A DNA stretch of 52,204 nucleotides. Source: Mucidula mucida. Its lineage: Eukaryota; Basidiomycota; Agaricomycetes; Agaricales; Physalacriaceae. Shown here piece after piece: positions 34,064-45,594 of this stretch. A model generated the notes under the pieces. That model did not search any database. It was not told the origin of the DNA and saw nothing but the letters and a program-made list of their open reading frames with translations. Position 1 is the stretch's first letter, and each line of letters starts with the position of its first letter. The stretch spans positions 1 through 52,204 of the forward strand of contig JADNYV010000243.1 of assembly GCA_015501055.1 (NCBI GenBank), read 5' to 3'. The translations under genes were made by a program, and so were the position numbers.

Positions 34064-35297
34064 TCATGAAGGCGGAGGAGAAGCAAGCGATTCTTGCGTA
34101 AGCAGTTCTGCGGGGTTGAGCATCGTCTCCCCGTCCTCGGTGAGTACATGCTCATACGGTGAATGCGAGTTGTTAATCTCTTCCAAGCTCACACCGCGGC
34201 TGTCATCCGTATGATACTTGGCCTTGAGCATTTCGGCCAAAGTACCATCAGCAAGGTGCATCGAGAATTGCTTGATTTGCTCCTCGGTGACGGTCATGTA
34301 CGGCGCACCAGCATCGCTCGCCGCCTCCGGGGTCTGAGGCCCGGATTGCGATGAATTGCTGTCGTTCTGGGGCGACCCAGACTGTCGAGGAGAATCTGGA
34401 GTGGGCGGGGAAGGCGAGACGGCCTCGGTATTGTGTTGGCGGTAATACGGGGATGGTGCTGGCTGATAGACGGTCACGTCTATGGGCGGTATGTATGAAT
34501 ATGAGGCGGCGGTCCAGGGACTAGATTGCGACCAATTTGTCGCAGTGTTGAGGCGGGTGGCGGATGTAGGGAGCGCGATATGTGCGTATTGCGGGATGTA
34601 ACCTGGCCACAAAATGAATGAGACTTGTTATGCGGGTGAGGTCCGCTGGGACGCACCTGTGGTCATTGCTGTATGCTGACGATAGTAGCTCGAGTGTCCG
34701 GTCGCCGGAGTCGACGAGCTAAGATGTTTGGAACCTGGTTGGGTGGTCGGTATTGCCATTTGGATGGGCTCTTTGCCCTTGAGTGATGGTGATGAAGGTC
34801 CAGCAATGGGCTCCTGCTCTACGGGGTCGATTATAACGCCGTTATGTCTGTTAATCGGCTAAGCTGGATCCTGGCAATCGCAGAGTAAGAATGACCTTGA
34901 CTTTTGATGGCGGCGAAGAGCATCGGTCTGTTGAACGCGAGTCAGAGATCTTCTGCAGTAGCGCGAGCAAGACTCACTCTCGTAAAAGTGGCGTCGCATT
35001 GGGGACATTGACTGCGAATAATAAGCAATAAATAAGGATAAAATCCTCGATAACGCACTATCCAGGCATGGAATGGAGTTTGGTAGTGCGTTGATGGCGC
35101 TTTAAGTCTGCCTCCCGCGCAAACTGCTTGTTGCACCCGCTTATCTTGCATGGCCAGACGGTGGCACTCGGCCCCTTCTTCTTGGACAAGCCCGTCAACT
35201 TGGTCGTCGCATCCTTGCGTTCCTTGGACTGCCCAGCATCAGTCAGACTCATCTTTGCGACACCAACGGCGCCTACCTGGTCATTGGTCGTCACCAT
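34064..35297 (-). CDS. C2H2 zinc-finger protein, putative transcription factor
   Basis: Exons 35297-35059, 35011-34978, 34927-34896, 34847-34657 and 34602-34064 join in phase: 1035 nt, 344 aa. Two fingers lie at residues about 52-100: CKISGCNKQFAREADLKRHQ (C-x4-C-x12-H) and CPQCDATFTRTDALRRHQKS (C-x2-C-x12-H-x4-H); the second is spread over three exons. The rest is low-complexity Ser/Pro/Gln/Tyr-rich sequence, typical of fungal regulators. It is a single intact host-like gene at the hub of the inverted array. Its first exon and promoter were copied with the adjacent block to 47917-48080. Target genes unknown. Confidence 0.85.
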
Positions 35298-36654
35298 CGT
35301 TAGTACATAGACCTATACGACACTGTTAGAGCCATATAGCACCAAAAAATGAACAATTACGAGCTAAAAGTCCTTCGAAGAGCAAGTGATCATGGACGTC
35401 GGTAAACAAAACCTGGAAGGGTCGATTCTAGGGGAATTTCCCGATCACCTGGCCTGGGGAATACGAAATTGTATCTTGCTCTGCCCCTCATTGCTGCAGC
35501 CTACTCGAGCCTACTCATCGCTCTGTAGCTGTGTAGAATATCCATGAACGTCTACTTCTAGAATACGCGACGCGTTCTAACCGATCTCACACGTCGAAGC
35601 TGTTAAAATTCCAAATTCTGCACTATCTGGCCACATTCACTTCCTGGTTTTCCGTTCCACCGACTTTCCTCCTTGACGGACTTGACATTCGTTAGGCCCC
35701 CCTGTATGTCGCGCCCTCTATATTTCGGGACCTCGGAGGACTTCGCGCCCCCCTACTCTCGCAGCATCGCACGCTTCCCCTGTCCCGCGACATACTCAAC
35801 GTCTGATCACGAGAACACCAACTCCTAGTGCTCCCTATGCGTCGCGAAGCTTCAGAAGATCGTTAGATGCAGGCCGTATAGTATTCTAGATAAGAGCCTC
35901 ATCGCCTGCTTCAAGCAGTACGGCGACATCATGATAACGGTATTGTGTATATCGTCGCTTGAAAGTCCGCAATGATGGTGAGTATAACTTTCACACATAC
36001 CATGAACACTCGAGCTGCTCTTGTCGTCTCTCTCGTCAGTGGAATCCTGACCTCCGCGTACTTTCTCCGACCAATCCGCGTGGTACGCGCCCAAGGCCCC
36101 AGCAGCTCCCTATATTGGACTGAGTATTTTGCGATTTGGGACACTGGAGACCCTACTGATGAACAAGGATTTGAAAGTGACAGAATACGCCTCCTAAGAA
36201 AAGCGCCAGATGCGTAGGAGGCGTATTCTGTACTAGTACTTACTGTTGCTCCCAGAACTCCTTGTCGCGTCTACTAGATGGTATCATGCTATCCTCTCTG
36301 AGTTCGCCAAGGTCGGCGAATTGGTTCGCTACGGCCATGCCTTCGTGGAGGTCAGTCTATTGTTGACGTTCTGTTGTGACTCTTAGAAGTCTTCCAAAGG
36401 CTGTTGTTCTCCTCCAGAGCATAACATTTCTCGTTGGCGACATCATTCTTCAGAATATGGTGATGGACGTACTGCTTTCCGACGTTTACAAAACGACCGA
36501 TCCCCAGATACGCCTTTATTGACTTCCAAACTGCCCAAGTGGATAACAACCCGCTACAGGCCGCCTTCACTTAGAAGGACGTTGCGTATCTTGCAGCGAG
36601 TTTGGAAGCCCATCTTCGTGTGAGTGTCTTTAGGCTGGTACTATTGGGGCGTCT
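35148..36654 (+). repeat. Segmental duplication, original-side copy
   Basis: About 1.5 kb matches 47917-49402 at high identity. It holds the 5' end of the zinc-finger gene with its promoter, a noncoding stretch and most of kinase pseudogene F. The proximal border is GCATGGCCAGACGG. The distal border in the other copy is the point where a copia LTR begins. Confidence 0.85.
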
Positions 36655-36903
36655 CGATTGTCGTAGTGTATTGAGGACATTATTCCCGAAATCGGGCCAC
36701 TCTTTGATTCCATGAAGGACGGCGAGAGTGAAGAACAGCCGACTGCTGCTGCTGCGCTTTCTCGATATAACAAGATTTGCAGCTCCCTCTGTGAGGAAGA
36801 TATGGAGCGGGAGGTTGCGGCGGTTCGTTGGACTGATGGTGTGTTCACTTTGTCCTCAAGTTTGGCGAAGATCTTACTTCCTTCTAGGGCGTCTCACGTA
36901 TCG
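36002..36903 (+). pseudogene. Kinase-like pseudogene F with snap-back rearrangement
   Basis: ATG 36002 gives a type-1 anchor exon (MNTRAALVVSLVSGILTS; then YFAIWDTGDPTDEQ) that stops after RIRLLRK. Central exons, including the ATP-site Lys and DPRNH regions, are deleted. Sequence then resumes with the E-like WYHAIL exon, a damaged catalytic-loop exon (HEH lost, frame broken near 36480-36530) and the C-terminal exon ending at 36903. It cannot make a kinase domain. It corresponds by position to copy E on the other arm. Confidence 0.8.
36181..36230. repeat. Inverted repeat (16-bp arms) at a fold-back junction
   Basis: CAGAATACGCCTCCTA (36181-36196) and its exact reverse complement (36215-36230) flank an 18-nt loop. 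The right arm plus part of the loop (AAGCGCCAGATGCG) is an inverted copy of the normal kinase exon-1 sequence, so the structure arose by snap-back inversion. The same structure is at 48928-48977. Confidence 0.8.
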
Positions 36904-37698
36904 TAAAACACCTTCAGTATACTTGTCGGACTGTTGAGAAACAGTAGTCGTGATTGACGGGCACACTCATCGTGGCTTGATGTTCCCAATACTAACAAGT
37001 ACCCGCGCTTCTCTCTTTTCTCATTCTTTTGGATAGTACCTACTTGGCTAGCCGGAAGTTAAAGAGACTTGTACAACGGTGCTGTTGAAGAACAAGTTGA
37101 CATTCGCCTACCACAGAACATCCTAAGAGCCGCCATACTGCGTATATCTGCAGGGAGGGCGGAGCGATGCTGGCGACGGAGAGAGCAATCAACTGAGTGA
37201 TTGAGAGATGCGTCATAAAGAGAAAAGAGGGCACTCACAATCGGCGTGTTATACTTCAAAGATGAAGGAATACACAAATTTTTTCAACAAGGGATGGTGG
37301 ACGCTCGCGTCTGAGTGGGAATCTATATTCTAAATTGAAGTTGGTACGAAGGCAGTGCGACTTGTACATATGCTGTCAACATTCGAGGATCTTTCAATGA
37401 CCAGTCTTATGCTGGAGAGTACGCATATTGAAAGCTTTGCAGGGCGTATGACATCTCGACAGACTCAGTCTATATACTTGTTGGATCGTTGAAAAGTACC
37501 GAGAACTCCAGCGTTGGTGCGATGCATATGATGGCGCGCCCTGAAGTGATACGTACAGATCAAAACAAGACCAATTCGCCGCAGCCTACCATGATATCCC
37601 GCTTTCTGATTGTAAGTCGTTCATCATTTCTGAGTGTCTCGCTCAATGAAGAAAAAATATTAGTGACGGCTGCAGAACCTCAATCTACATCATTGTCG
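36904..37698. other. Intergenic sequence homologous to the E-D interval
   Basis: Up to about 37440 it matches, inverted, the spacer between kinase copies E and D (30880-31340), which supports one inverted-duplication event. The rest holds no recognisable gene. Confidence 0.5.
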
Positions 37699-39076
37699 CC
37701 ATGTCCCCTGCCGTCTCTCCTCGTCAGGCGGGTATCCTACTCCTGCAGACGTCGAAGTGTCCTTCATGAAAGCCCTACACAGCAATGACCCCCTGTCCGA
37801 CGTAGATGTCGCCCTGTTCACGCGAGAAATCTTCTCTCCAGCCGCCAAGAAGTTGTCCAGCCTTGACGAGGATATCCGCCGGCTTCAGATTTCTCTGGAT
37901 GAGTTGGTTGAACGGAGCTGAATGAAATCTTGATTGAGATCTTCATGCGCGTCTGTCACGGCTTCGACGTGTTGAAGAAGAGCGAGGTCCGTGGCTATTA
38001 TGCCGAATATGCACTCGATGGAAGGACTTGCTGCTCGGGACCCCAGCATTGTGGGCGAAATTTTCATTGGATGCCTCGAATTATTTGTCACAGTCGCTAC
38101 ACCCTCTCCCCATGCTAAGAAAAGCAGTGTCGCTTAGCGCTTCGTCGCCTCTCACATTCTTCTATTGCGCAGACACCTTCTACCCTGAAATGCCGAAAGC
38201 TGAAGCGGATGATGTTCGATGTGAGATGACTGGAGGAGGATTGCCCCCGCATTTTAGGTTTCCAAATTGCACCCCGCTTGACGAAGGTTACCCTCCAGGA
38301 CGAGATGACTGAGGGCATCTATCTTCACTGCACCAGCTTTTACCTCGATTTGAAATGGTACTTTGAGGATGGACCCGAGGCCTTTGACCGACTTCATTAC
38401 CTCCACCAATGCCCTAATCTCGTCGAACTTCGTGTGGTCCATACGCTCCCAGGAGAAGATGAATGGTCCCAATCACGAGGACTCGCTCCTGCTGACCCTC
38501 CAAAGTCAACAAAGCCATCCGTGTGCTTCACGTTGCGGACGATAGGTCCATCCGAAGCCTGTCTTTGCCTGCTTTGCAGGAACTCTACATTGACCCAATA
38601 GACGACAGTGACGAGATAGTGAGGAGTTCTGCCTGTCCATGTCCCTCAGCTGTTGTCGAGGGAGTTTCACAATTGCTACAGCACTCGCGATGTCTCCTAA
38701 AATCTTTGAAGCTTATGGATTGCGGGAAATCTGTCACATATGCAGTGTCCTCTGCGCTGTCCCGCAGCTTGAGCATCTGGAGCTGGAGTATGTGTCCTGG
38801 AAGAACCACTACAATACAACCCTCATTCTACTCCTGTCCCACCTCGCTACTACTCCGACTGTCACTCCCAACCTTGGGCCTGGTCATACACGTTCGGGAG
38901 TCGCGGTGCCATGGTGTCAAGATTCGCTTCATTGGAGCGGAATTCAGCGTCTTCGTGGCAAACCAATTTAGTACGCACGGCAATGCTCCCAGTTGCATAG
39001 AGAAGATTGAGGTATCACTTCGACTTCCTGTTGAGCTCCGGGGGGCGGTGGTCTCCACGAACAGTGGCGCATGCTA
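37699..39076 (+). pseudogene. F-box/leucine-rich protein gene, frame-broken (second copy)
   Basis: It starts MSPAVSPRQAGI like the copy at 18850. The leader, FTREIFSPAAKKLSSL, the F-box core NEILIEIFMRVCHGFDV (about 37920-37970) and later leucine-rich pieces (RSLSLPALQELYI at 38550-38600; LLKSLKLMDC) lie in different frames. The 38523-39077 frame stays open for 184 codons but lacks the N-terminus. Confidence 0.6.
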
Positions 39077-39450
39077 GATGAGCTGAGGAGGGTCAAGAAA
39101 CAAGGATTGGATATCTCAATCATTGGCATTGGTGTTTTCCCTTCAAGTGTAGATTATCTTTGCGGTCAACAGTTCGGGCTCCCTGCGTCACGGAAGGACA
39201 CCAGATTTGTCTATGTATAGGTTGGACATGTCGAGCTCTGGATGCCGCAAGTGGAGAGGTAGTCTGTAAATAGAGCTGGCAAACGTAACGCCGTATAGGC
39301 CCACAATCATATGTGCATCTGCGCAGGACCAACCCCCGCAGACATACAGTTGATGGAGATCTCGTCATTTGTTAATAAACTTACTGTATTGGCCAACTTT
39401 GCGGCGTCTCTACCGAAATGCCACTGAAGCGCTTCAAGTTGCCGACGGCA

Positions 39451-39711
39451 TGAAGCGCCTCAACGCAGGCTCCCGCCGCATACCCTCCACTACCGGTGTC
39501 TGTCTTCAGTCTCCCAACCAGTTTGTCAATCTTGATTCCTCTACTTTCTAACCGGCCATTCCTCGAGGCTCATCAAGATCGTTATGGGTACGCAACAGAA
39601 CAGACGACGTTGGTACGGTCACAGACAGGTGCGTCAGCCTCCCCAGCGTCGGAATCAGGGAGCGGAAGCCGGGTAACTTACGCCCATGTATGTCTTCTTT
39701 GGCACGGTAAA
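39451..39711 (+). pseudogene. Decayed MAT-type microprotein (copy S5)
   Basis: Exon 1 survives as GGCTCCCGCCGCATACCCTC followed by a changed donor (GTGTCT). The exon-2 core is recognisable (GTACGCAACAGA...GACGACGTTGGTACGGTCAC) but carries an insertion of several dozen bases before the GGTAACTTACGCCCATGTATG donor region. Position matches copy S2 of the left arm. Confidence 0.55.
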
Positions 39712-39779
39712 TATCAATCATTTGACTTGCGCCCCTCCCTTGTGATAATCTCACTTCTTCTCAGAGTGTACGAGGGTGC

Positions 39780-39888
39780 CGACAAACACCTTCGGTGACA
39801 CAGCTACAAAAGCCGAGGAAGGCAATATTGTGTGGCCCTTTCCTTTTGAACAAGCTGTCACAGAAAGCTTCCCATCGCGCCTCAAGTG
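39780..39888 (+). other. Conserved short coding-like block (EEGNIVWPFPFE type)
   Basis: The open stretch TNTFGDTATKAEEGNIVWPF followed by PFEQAVTESFPSRLK-stop sits at the expected cassette position, between S5 and the MSAY-type gene. Confidence 0.4.
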
Positions 39889-40051
39889 ATGCCATGGCCA
39901 TTGGGTTGCTCCGGATTTGGTGAGCACTGAGCAGATGAACGTGCCTGAGTGGAGGCGAACTCACACATGCTGTGGGAAAACGGCATAACGTATATATGTT
40001 CGTTAAGCGCCTCCTTGTATCATACTATCGTCGTCCACTTTGCCTGACAAC

Positions 40052-40378
40052 ATGTCGGCGTATCCCCCAGCACGAGTAAGTCCAGTCTTCCAGGTAATCA
40101 ACAAGTCACTGAACTACTGAGTCAAGTTTCTTGTCGGTACATCCGTCGTACTGACGCAGTCGCATGGCCGCTATACGGCGGGCAATACAGGCAAGGTCCG
40201 AGAGAGCTGGCGAACTGCCCCGGGCAATCCGCATGTATGTACACTGTGACCACAGGCCAGATTTTGTTGGCTCAAACATTGATAGTTCTACAGCTACCAC
40301 ATTTGGTTTGATGTGGACGGTGGTGGGGATATGTCCGTACCAGAGACCAAATTGAAGAGGTTGAGTAAAGAAGCCTAA
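40052..40378 (+). CDS. Three-exon microprotein, MSAY type (right-arm copy)
   Basis: Exons 40052-40075 (MSAYPPAR), 40160-40234 (contains GNTGKVRESWRTAPGNPH) and 40286-40378 (FYSYHIWFDVDGGGDMSVPE, then TKLKRLSKEA) join in phase: 192 nt, 63 aa. Introns are GTAAGT...ACGCAG and GTATGT...GATAG. Compared with 27488-27809 there are many substitutions and a codon-multiple length change, yet the frame is kept. It lies about 400 bp upstream of kinase copy G. Confidence 0.7.
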
Positions 40379-40775
40379 CTGCCTATACTAGGTACGTATA
40401 TGAGGGTCATGCCTGCAATATCTGGAACTGATCGATGCCAATTCATGGTTAGCCACCGTTTTGGAGGTGGCACTGTTGTCCGTTTGTGTTCTGCGCCGGT
40501 GGATGTCGCTTCATATATCCATTGTCGCTCTGTAAATCGTTGTACTCCTGTATGATTCGTAGTTTGGAATTGTAGTGTAGCTTGTGTTCAAAGTCTAAAA
40601 AATTGACACCGCTCAGAGTCCGACATCGCTTTGGACAAATTGTTGGACATGAAGCAGACCCGCGAGTGTTTTTCCAGCAATACTTACGTACTGTGCGCGC
40701 TGGTCACCGTGGAGCTGAACTTATCGGCCATCAAACGAAATTTGAAGTCCGAAGAACACAAGTTAGCCACGTACC

Positions 40776-42138
40776 ATGAACGCTCGAGTTGCTCTTTCTG
40801 TTTCTCTCGTCGGTGGCCTCCTGGCTACGACATACTTGCTCAGACCAATCCGCGTGGTACGCGTTCCAGGCGTCTGTAGCTCGTTTTATTGGACGGTCCG
40901 CTCCTGGCTATGGAACTATCCCGTCACTGAGGACTATGCCATTTGGGACACTGGAGACCCTAACGATCGGCAAGTGTTCGAAAGTGACAGGATACGCCTT
41001 CTGCGTATATGGCGCTTCCTGCAACCGTTCTTCGTGTCCCGTGGATATCACCCCTACGTCTTAAAAGATCCCACCGACTTATTTAGTGACATTGTTCCAA
41101 GTATCCCCGCTTCAACAGAAAAGACGACTTATCCATTCGCGCAATGCTTCTACAGGACAGATGCGGATGCCGAAACATATTTTTACGTAGGTCTTTCCTC
41201 AACAGTTGCAACTGCTTACAAAAATACCTCTGGCCAGTCTCCATTCGTGTGGCCCGCGCGGGATACGCTAGGGCGAGATGTGATACTCAAGTAAATTACC
41301 GCTTTATGTACAAAGTCTTTCGTCTCACCTTGTTCAGGGCTATCTCTGGTCCACAGCCCAGCAAGGAGCTCAGAGCTTTCCGTCTCCTGCAGTCTGATGC
41401 CCTTCGGGACGATCCGCGGAATCATACTATCCCTGTTCTTGATTATATCAACTTCAACGGCCAGGTGTTCGTTGTAATGCCAAGGTAAGCACACGGCCAT
41501 CTCTGCTGTAGAGGTGCGCTCACGATCATCTATAGATGGAACGGAGCGACCGCAGCTGATTTTGCGAAAGTCGGCGAACTAGTTCGATACGGACGTGCCT
41601 TTATGGAGGTAAGTGCGCTATCTTCAACTTCTTATGGCGAGTTGTGAGATACACGTTTAGGCTGTTGCTTTTCTTCACGAGCATAATATTTCTCATGGCG
41701 ACATGCTTCTCCAAAACATAATGACAGACGCACTCATTCCAGAGGTCAAGAAGACTACGGACCCTCTCTTCGCGGGCGTTCGTGGACCTAAGCGCCGATA
41801 CGCCCTCATTGATTTCGAAACAGCCATTGTGGACTACAGTCCCGAGCTGTTGGCGGGTTTCAAGAAGGATGTTAGGGACCTTGCATCAGCCTTGGAGTTC
41901 AATCTGCGTGTGAGTAGTACATATGGTTGTTACGAAGTCCTGACCACCGTGTCTATAGTGCATCCAAGACGTTATACCAGACATAGGACCACTCTTTGAT
42001 TCCATGAAGGAGTTTGACAGTCCAGCCCAGCCGAGTGCTGCCACCGCCCTTTCTCGTTATGAAGAAATATGCGCTCACTCTCTGCGGAAGACTTGGAGCT
42101 CGATGTACGAGGGATTTTGGTTGAAGGTAAGTACGTGA
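40776..42138 (+). CDS. Type-1 kinase-like protein (copy G), last exon frameshifted
   Basis: ATG 40776 opens with MNARVALSVSLVGGLLATTY and matches copy C almost throughout: NYPVTEDYAIWDTGDPND, WPARDTLGRDVILK, DDPRNHTIPVLDY, FVVMPR, FLHEHNISHGDMLLQN and IDFETA. The region where copy C carries its TRIM insertion is uninterrupted here. In the last exon a base is missing after GAAGAAATATGCG (about 42074), so the C-terminus shifts frame and ends near 42138 with unrelated residues. The kinase core is intact; the shift affects only the last 25 or so residues. Confidence 0.75.
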
Positions 42139-42712
42139 TTTGCTAAGGAGCATGAAAGTTAAACACTTTCCAGGGAAATAACATATCGGCTGCTCCTTCT
42201 GTATATGTGTCAGATACTGCTTAACATGCAGTGTTGTTAACGTCGCCGCGCTATCTCTTTTGTATGCTTCGGGTCATGAATGTCAATGTTTCACGGTCGA
42301 GACTGAAAAACTATATAGAGTGCCAATGCGAAAACGTCCTATTCACGGCGGACCCTCTCGGCAAGATGCTCTCATGCACCGCACTCAGACACCGTTCCGA
42401 CTAGCCATGAGGCACTGGCTTATCAGGCTTGCACAACAGCAACTATACGCACTAATTCTACAACATACGTGACGTGTTGGTACAGACTTAACCAATCAAA
42501 GCTCTGAGTACACGAAAATTCGCTCCCGTCAATGCAAGCTTCTGCTGTGTCGCGCCATGGTATCACGAGAACACTAACGTCTACTAAGGCGCCGTGCTCC
42601 CTGCCTATTCGATACGATTGTCCGCCTCCATCAGAAAAACATTAAATGCATGAGGTTTAGCCAGGATACCCAAGACTGCCTCTGCTTTAAGGAGTACTTA
42701 TATGGACGTACC

Positions 42713-42816
42713 ATGAACACTCGAGTTGCCCTGTCTGTTTCTCTCATCGGTGCTATCCTGAATTGCTCCGGCCAATCCGGGCAAGAAATTCATGGCTGCC
42801 TCGTCACCTGCTTCTA
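42713..42816 (+). pseudogene. Truncated exon 1 of a type-1 kinase-like gene
   Basis: MNTRVALSVSLIGAIL is followed by unrelated codons and a stop. It is the right-arm counterpart of the relic at 24240-24367, between copies G and H. Confidence 0.65.
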
Positions 42817-43367
42817 ACAGTACGGCGATATAGCAATGCATTGCGTACATCGTCTCTTCGCCAAGCACCGATGTTCCTCGCCATACACCGCCTCAGACTG
42901 GGATACTAGAGATGGTCTACGACGAGCTCAGACATCAAACACTCCACTTTTAAAGTCCGGAATGATGGTGAGTATACTAGCTTGCACAGACACGGCGATG
43001 GAGAGAGAAAGCGACCGAGCGATTGAGCAAAGAGGGCACTCACGATCGGTGTGTCGTATTCAAAGAAGAAGGGTAACCCGATTTCGAGGGGTGGTGGACG
43101 CGTATCCTGAGTGGGAATCTATCCTGGGGTGAAGTTGAAACAATGCATAGAGGAAGTGCGACTTGTACGCTTCCTATTAACACTTGAGTGTCTTCCAATG
43201 ACATAGAAAGAATGTTGCCCTGCCACATCAACAAACGCCCTATCGCATCTTTGAGGTAGGGTGGGAGACTGAAGAATCATAGCTCATAGGCTCACTCGAT
43301 GGAGATCTAGTGACGGCATGAGACGAAGCAGCGCAGGCACGTGGTAACCGTGTACTTGCCACACGCC

Positions 43368-44932
43368 ATGATCACGAACGCTGCGGCTCTGTCTATAGCG
43401 CTAGGCGGCGGTGTAATAGCCGCCGTTTACTTGCTCAAACCTGTTCGCTGGGTGCGCGTAAACGGATTCTGGAGCTCATTATATTGGACATTCCGGTCCT
43501 GGCTCTGGAACTACCCCATCACTCAGGATTATGCCGTTTGGGATACGGGCGACCCCAATGATGTAGAAGTGTTTGAGCGTGACAGGAGACGGCTACTGCG
43601 CATGTGGCGCTTCCTTGGTCCATTCTTTGTTTCGTGTGGATACCACCCATATGTGCCCAAAGATTCAGCCGACATATACAGTGATCTTGTCCCAACTACC
43701 TCTAAAGCAACTGGAAATTTCTCGTTTCCATTTGCGTCATGCTTGTACAAGACGGACGCAGATGCAAAATTTGCTTACTTTGTGGGTGCTCCTCAAATTC
43801 AGCTCCGTCAGTGCCCTTCTGGAATTAGTCTTAGTCTCCCATTGTTTGGCCAGCACGGGACAGGATTGGACGAGACGTTGTAATCAAGTAAGCCGCTCTC
43901 TGATAGTCCAAGTGTTGTTTTAATTTCGTGCAGGGCGGTTTCTGGTTCCATACCGACTAAAGAGCTACGAGCACTTCGTCTCTTACACTCCGATGACCTT
44001 CGAGACGATCCACGTAACCATACTATACCCGTTCTTGACTACATTGAGTTTAATGGTCAAATATTTGCTGTGATGCCAAGGCAAGTCCTCACTACCGACA
44101 TCTCGCTGACTAGTGCCGACCTCCGACAGATGGAATGTGGCAATCTGGGCTGATTTCGTAACGGTAGGTGAAGTGGTTCGCTATGGTCACGCATTCTTCG
44201 AGGTTAGTAGTCCGACGCGTTGGCCACATGTTGTGAAATTGAGATCCTTGATCAGGCCATCACCTTTCTCCACGAACACTACATCTCGCACGGCGACACC
44301 ATTACTCAAAACTTGGTTATGGATGTTATGGTTCCGGAGCCAAAAGAAGTCGGGATCCTCTACGCGGGAGTTCGTGGACCCGAACGCAAGTATGCCTTCA
44401 TTGACTTTGAAACAGCTACACTGCCAGTTCTTTCATCTGACAGCAGTAGCTCCGATAAACCTTCCCACCAAACTTATTCACCTGCGCCCGAGTTCGCAGT
44501 TGCTTCAAAGCATGAAGTTGCCCGTTTGGCAAGAAATATAGAGTTTCATCTTCGGGTGAGCGGCATCTCGATGGTTACAAACAGCAGGCGCCAACATTCC
44601 TTTTTTAGTGTATTGAGGATGTCGTGCCCGAGCTTGGAAGACTTCTTGAATCCATGAAAGACTCTGATGACCCGCATCAGCCCACTGCTGCTGCTGCGTT
44701 CTCTCGTTATGAAGAAATCTGCAATTTGCTCAGCACAGATGATATGCACCGTGAGGTCAAGGCAATTTGGTGGGATACGCGTACGGATATTTGTTTGCGG
44801 CTACGTACTACTGGAAGCCTCACCCTTTCACAGACGGCATCAGATATCGTGTTTCGCCTCCGCTTTACATCTCGGACTGTTGATAGGAAAACAAGTAATC
44901 GAGACGTCTGCACCTGTTTGAATTGTCTCTGA
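43368..44932 (+). CDS. Membrane-anchored protein-kinase-like protein, type 2 (copy H)
   Basis: Conserved start MITNAAALSIALGGG at 43368 (an in-frame ATG lies at 43341). Exons follow copy B: anchor exon to YF|GTGGGT, then GRDVVIK, DDPRNHTIPVLDY, FAVMPR with a GC donor (GCAAGT), FLHEHYISHGDTITQN, YAFIDFETA with the Ser/Pro insert, and a C-terminal exon ending at 44932. In the second exon the bases after VVIK appear as AATCAAGTAAG, compatible with the usual donor. Near-identical to B and D. Expected length about 420 aa. Confidence 0.8.
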
Positions 44933-45244
44933 AGGAATTTTGTGGGTACGGTCCAAGGTAGGCTCTGCTTGGTACACTGGCACGTAGTTGCGAGTAAGCC
45001 GCCTTGTAGCCAACATCAAGTCACTCACAATATCCAAGCCCGCAGGCATCGAAAGGCTCACATGGTCCCTGGTTGAAAGTTCTTCGTCAAATGTGCTGCT
45101 CAAGATGGACATCACAGACGTGCCCTAGAATGGTGCCTGTAAGTGTACGCTTAGTGGAGTCCGATGACAGTTATTCTGTGGGAAAACTCGCCGCATGATC
45201 CCAATGGTCTTCGTTAAGCGCCTTGCATCGTACCACCATCGCCT

Positions 45245-45594
45245 ATGGCTACGCAATCTCCCGCCCCATACCCTCCACCACGGGTATCTGTCTTCAACAG
45301 TTTCCAAACCGCGAAATAGTTTCTCAACCTTGATTCGTCTAGTTTTCGACCGGCCATGTCGTGAGGCTCATCAAAAAATATCAAGGGTACACAATAGACG
45401 ACGTTGGTACGGTTACAAACAGCTGGAAGACAGGTCCAGGTAACGCCCATGTATGATTTCTTTGGCACGGTAGATATCGATCTAGAGCCCGCTAACCATG
45501 ACAATGCTGATAGAAATGGACCTATGCTATTCGGTTCACCAAGGATGGAGGAAGTCGATATGGTGTGCCCGAGACTAGCCTGGAATGGAACTGA
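45245..45594 (+). CDS. Three-exon microprotein, MAT type (copy S4), altered acceptor
   Basis: Exons 45245-45283 (MATQSPAPYPPPR), 45367-45450 (DDVGTVTNSWKTGPGNAH) and 45514-45594 (KWTYAIRFTKDGGSRYGV, then PETSLEWN) would give 67 aa. At the first acceptor the usual AAG before CTCATC reads AGG (45364-45366), so AG has shifted by one base and correct splicing would need a rescue; this copy may be impaired. Coding frames of all three exons remain clean. Confidence 0.55.
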
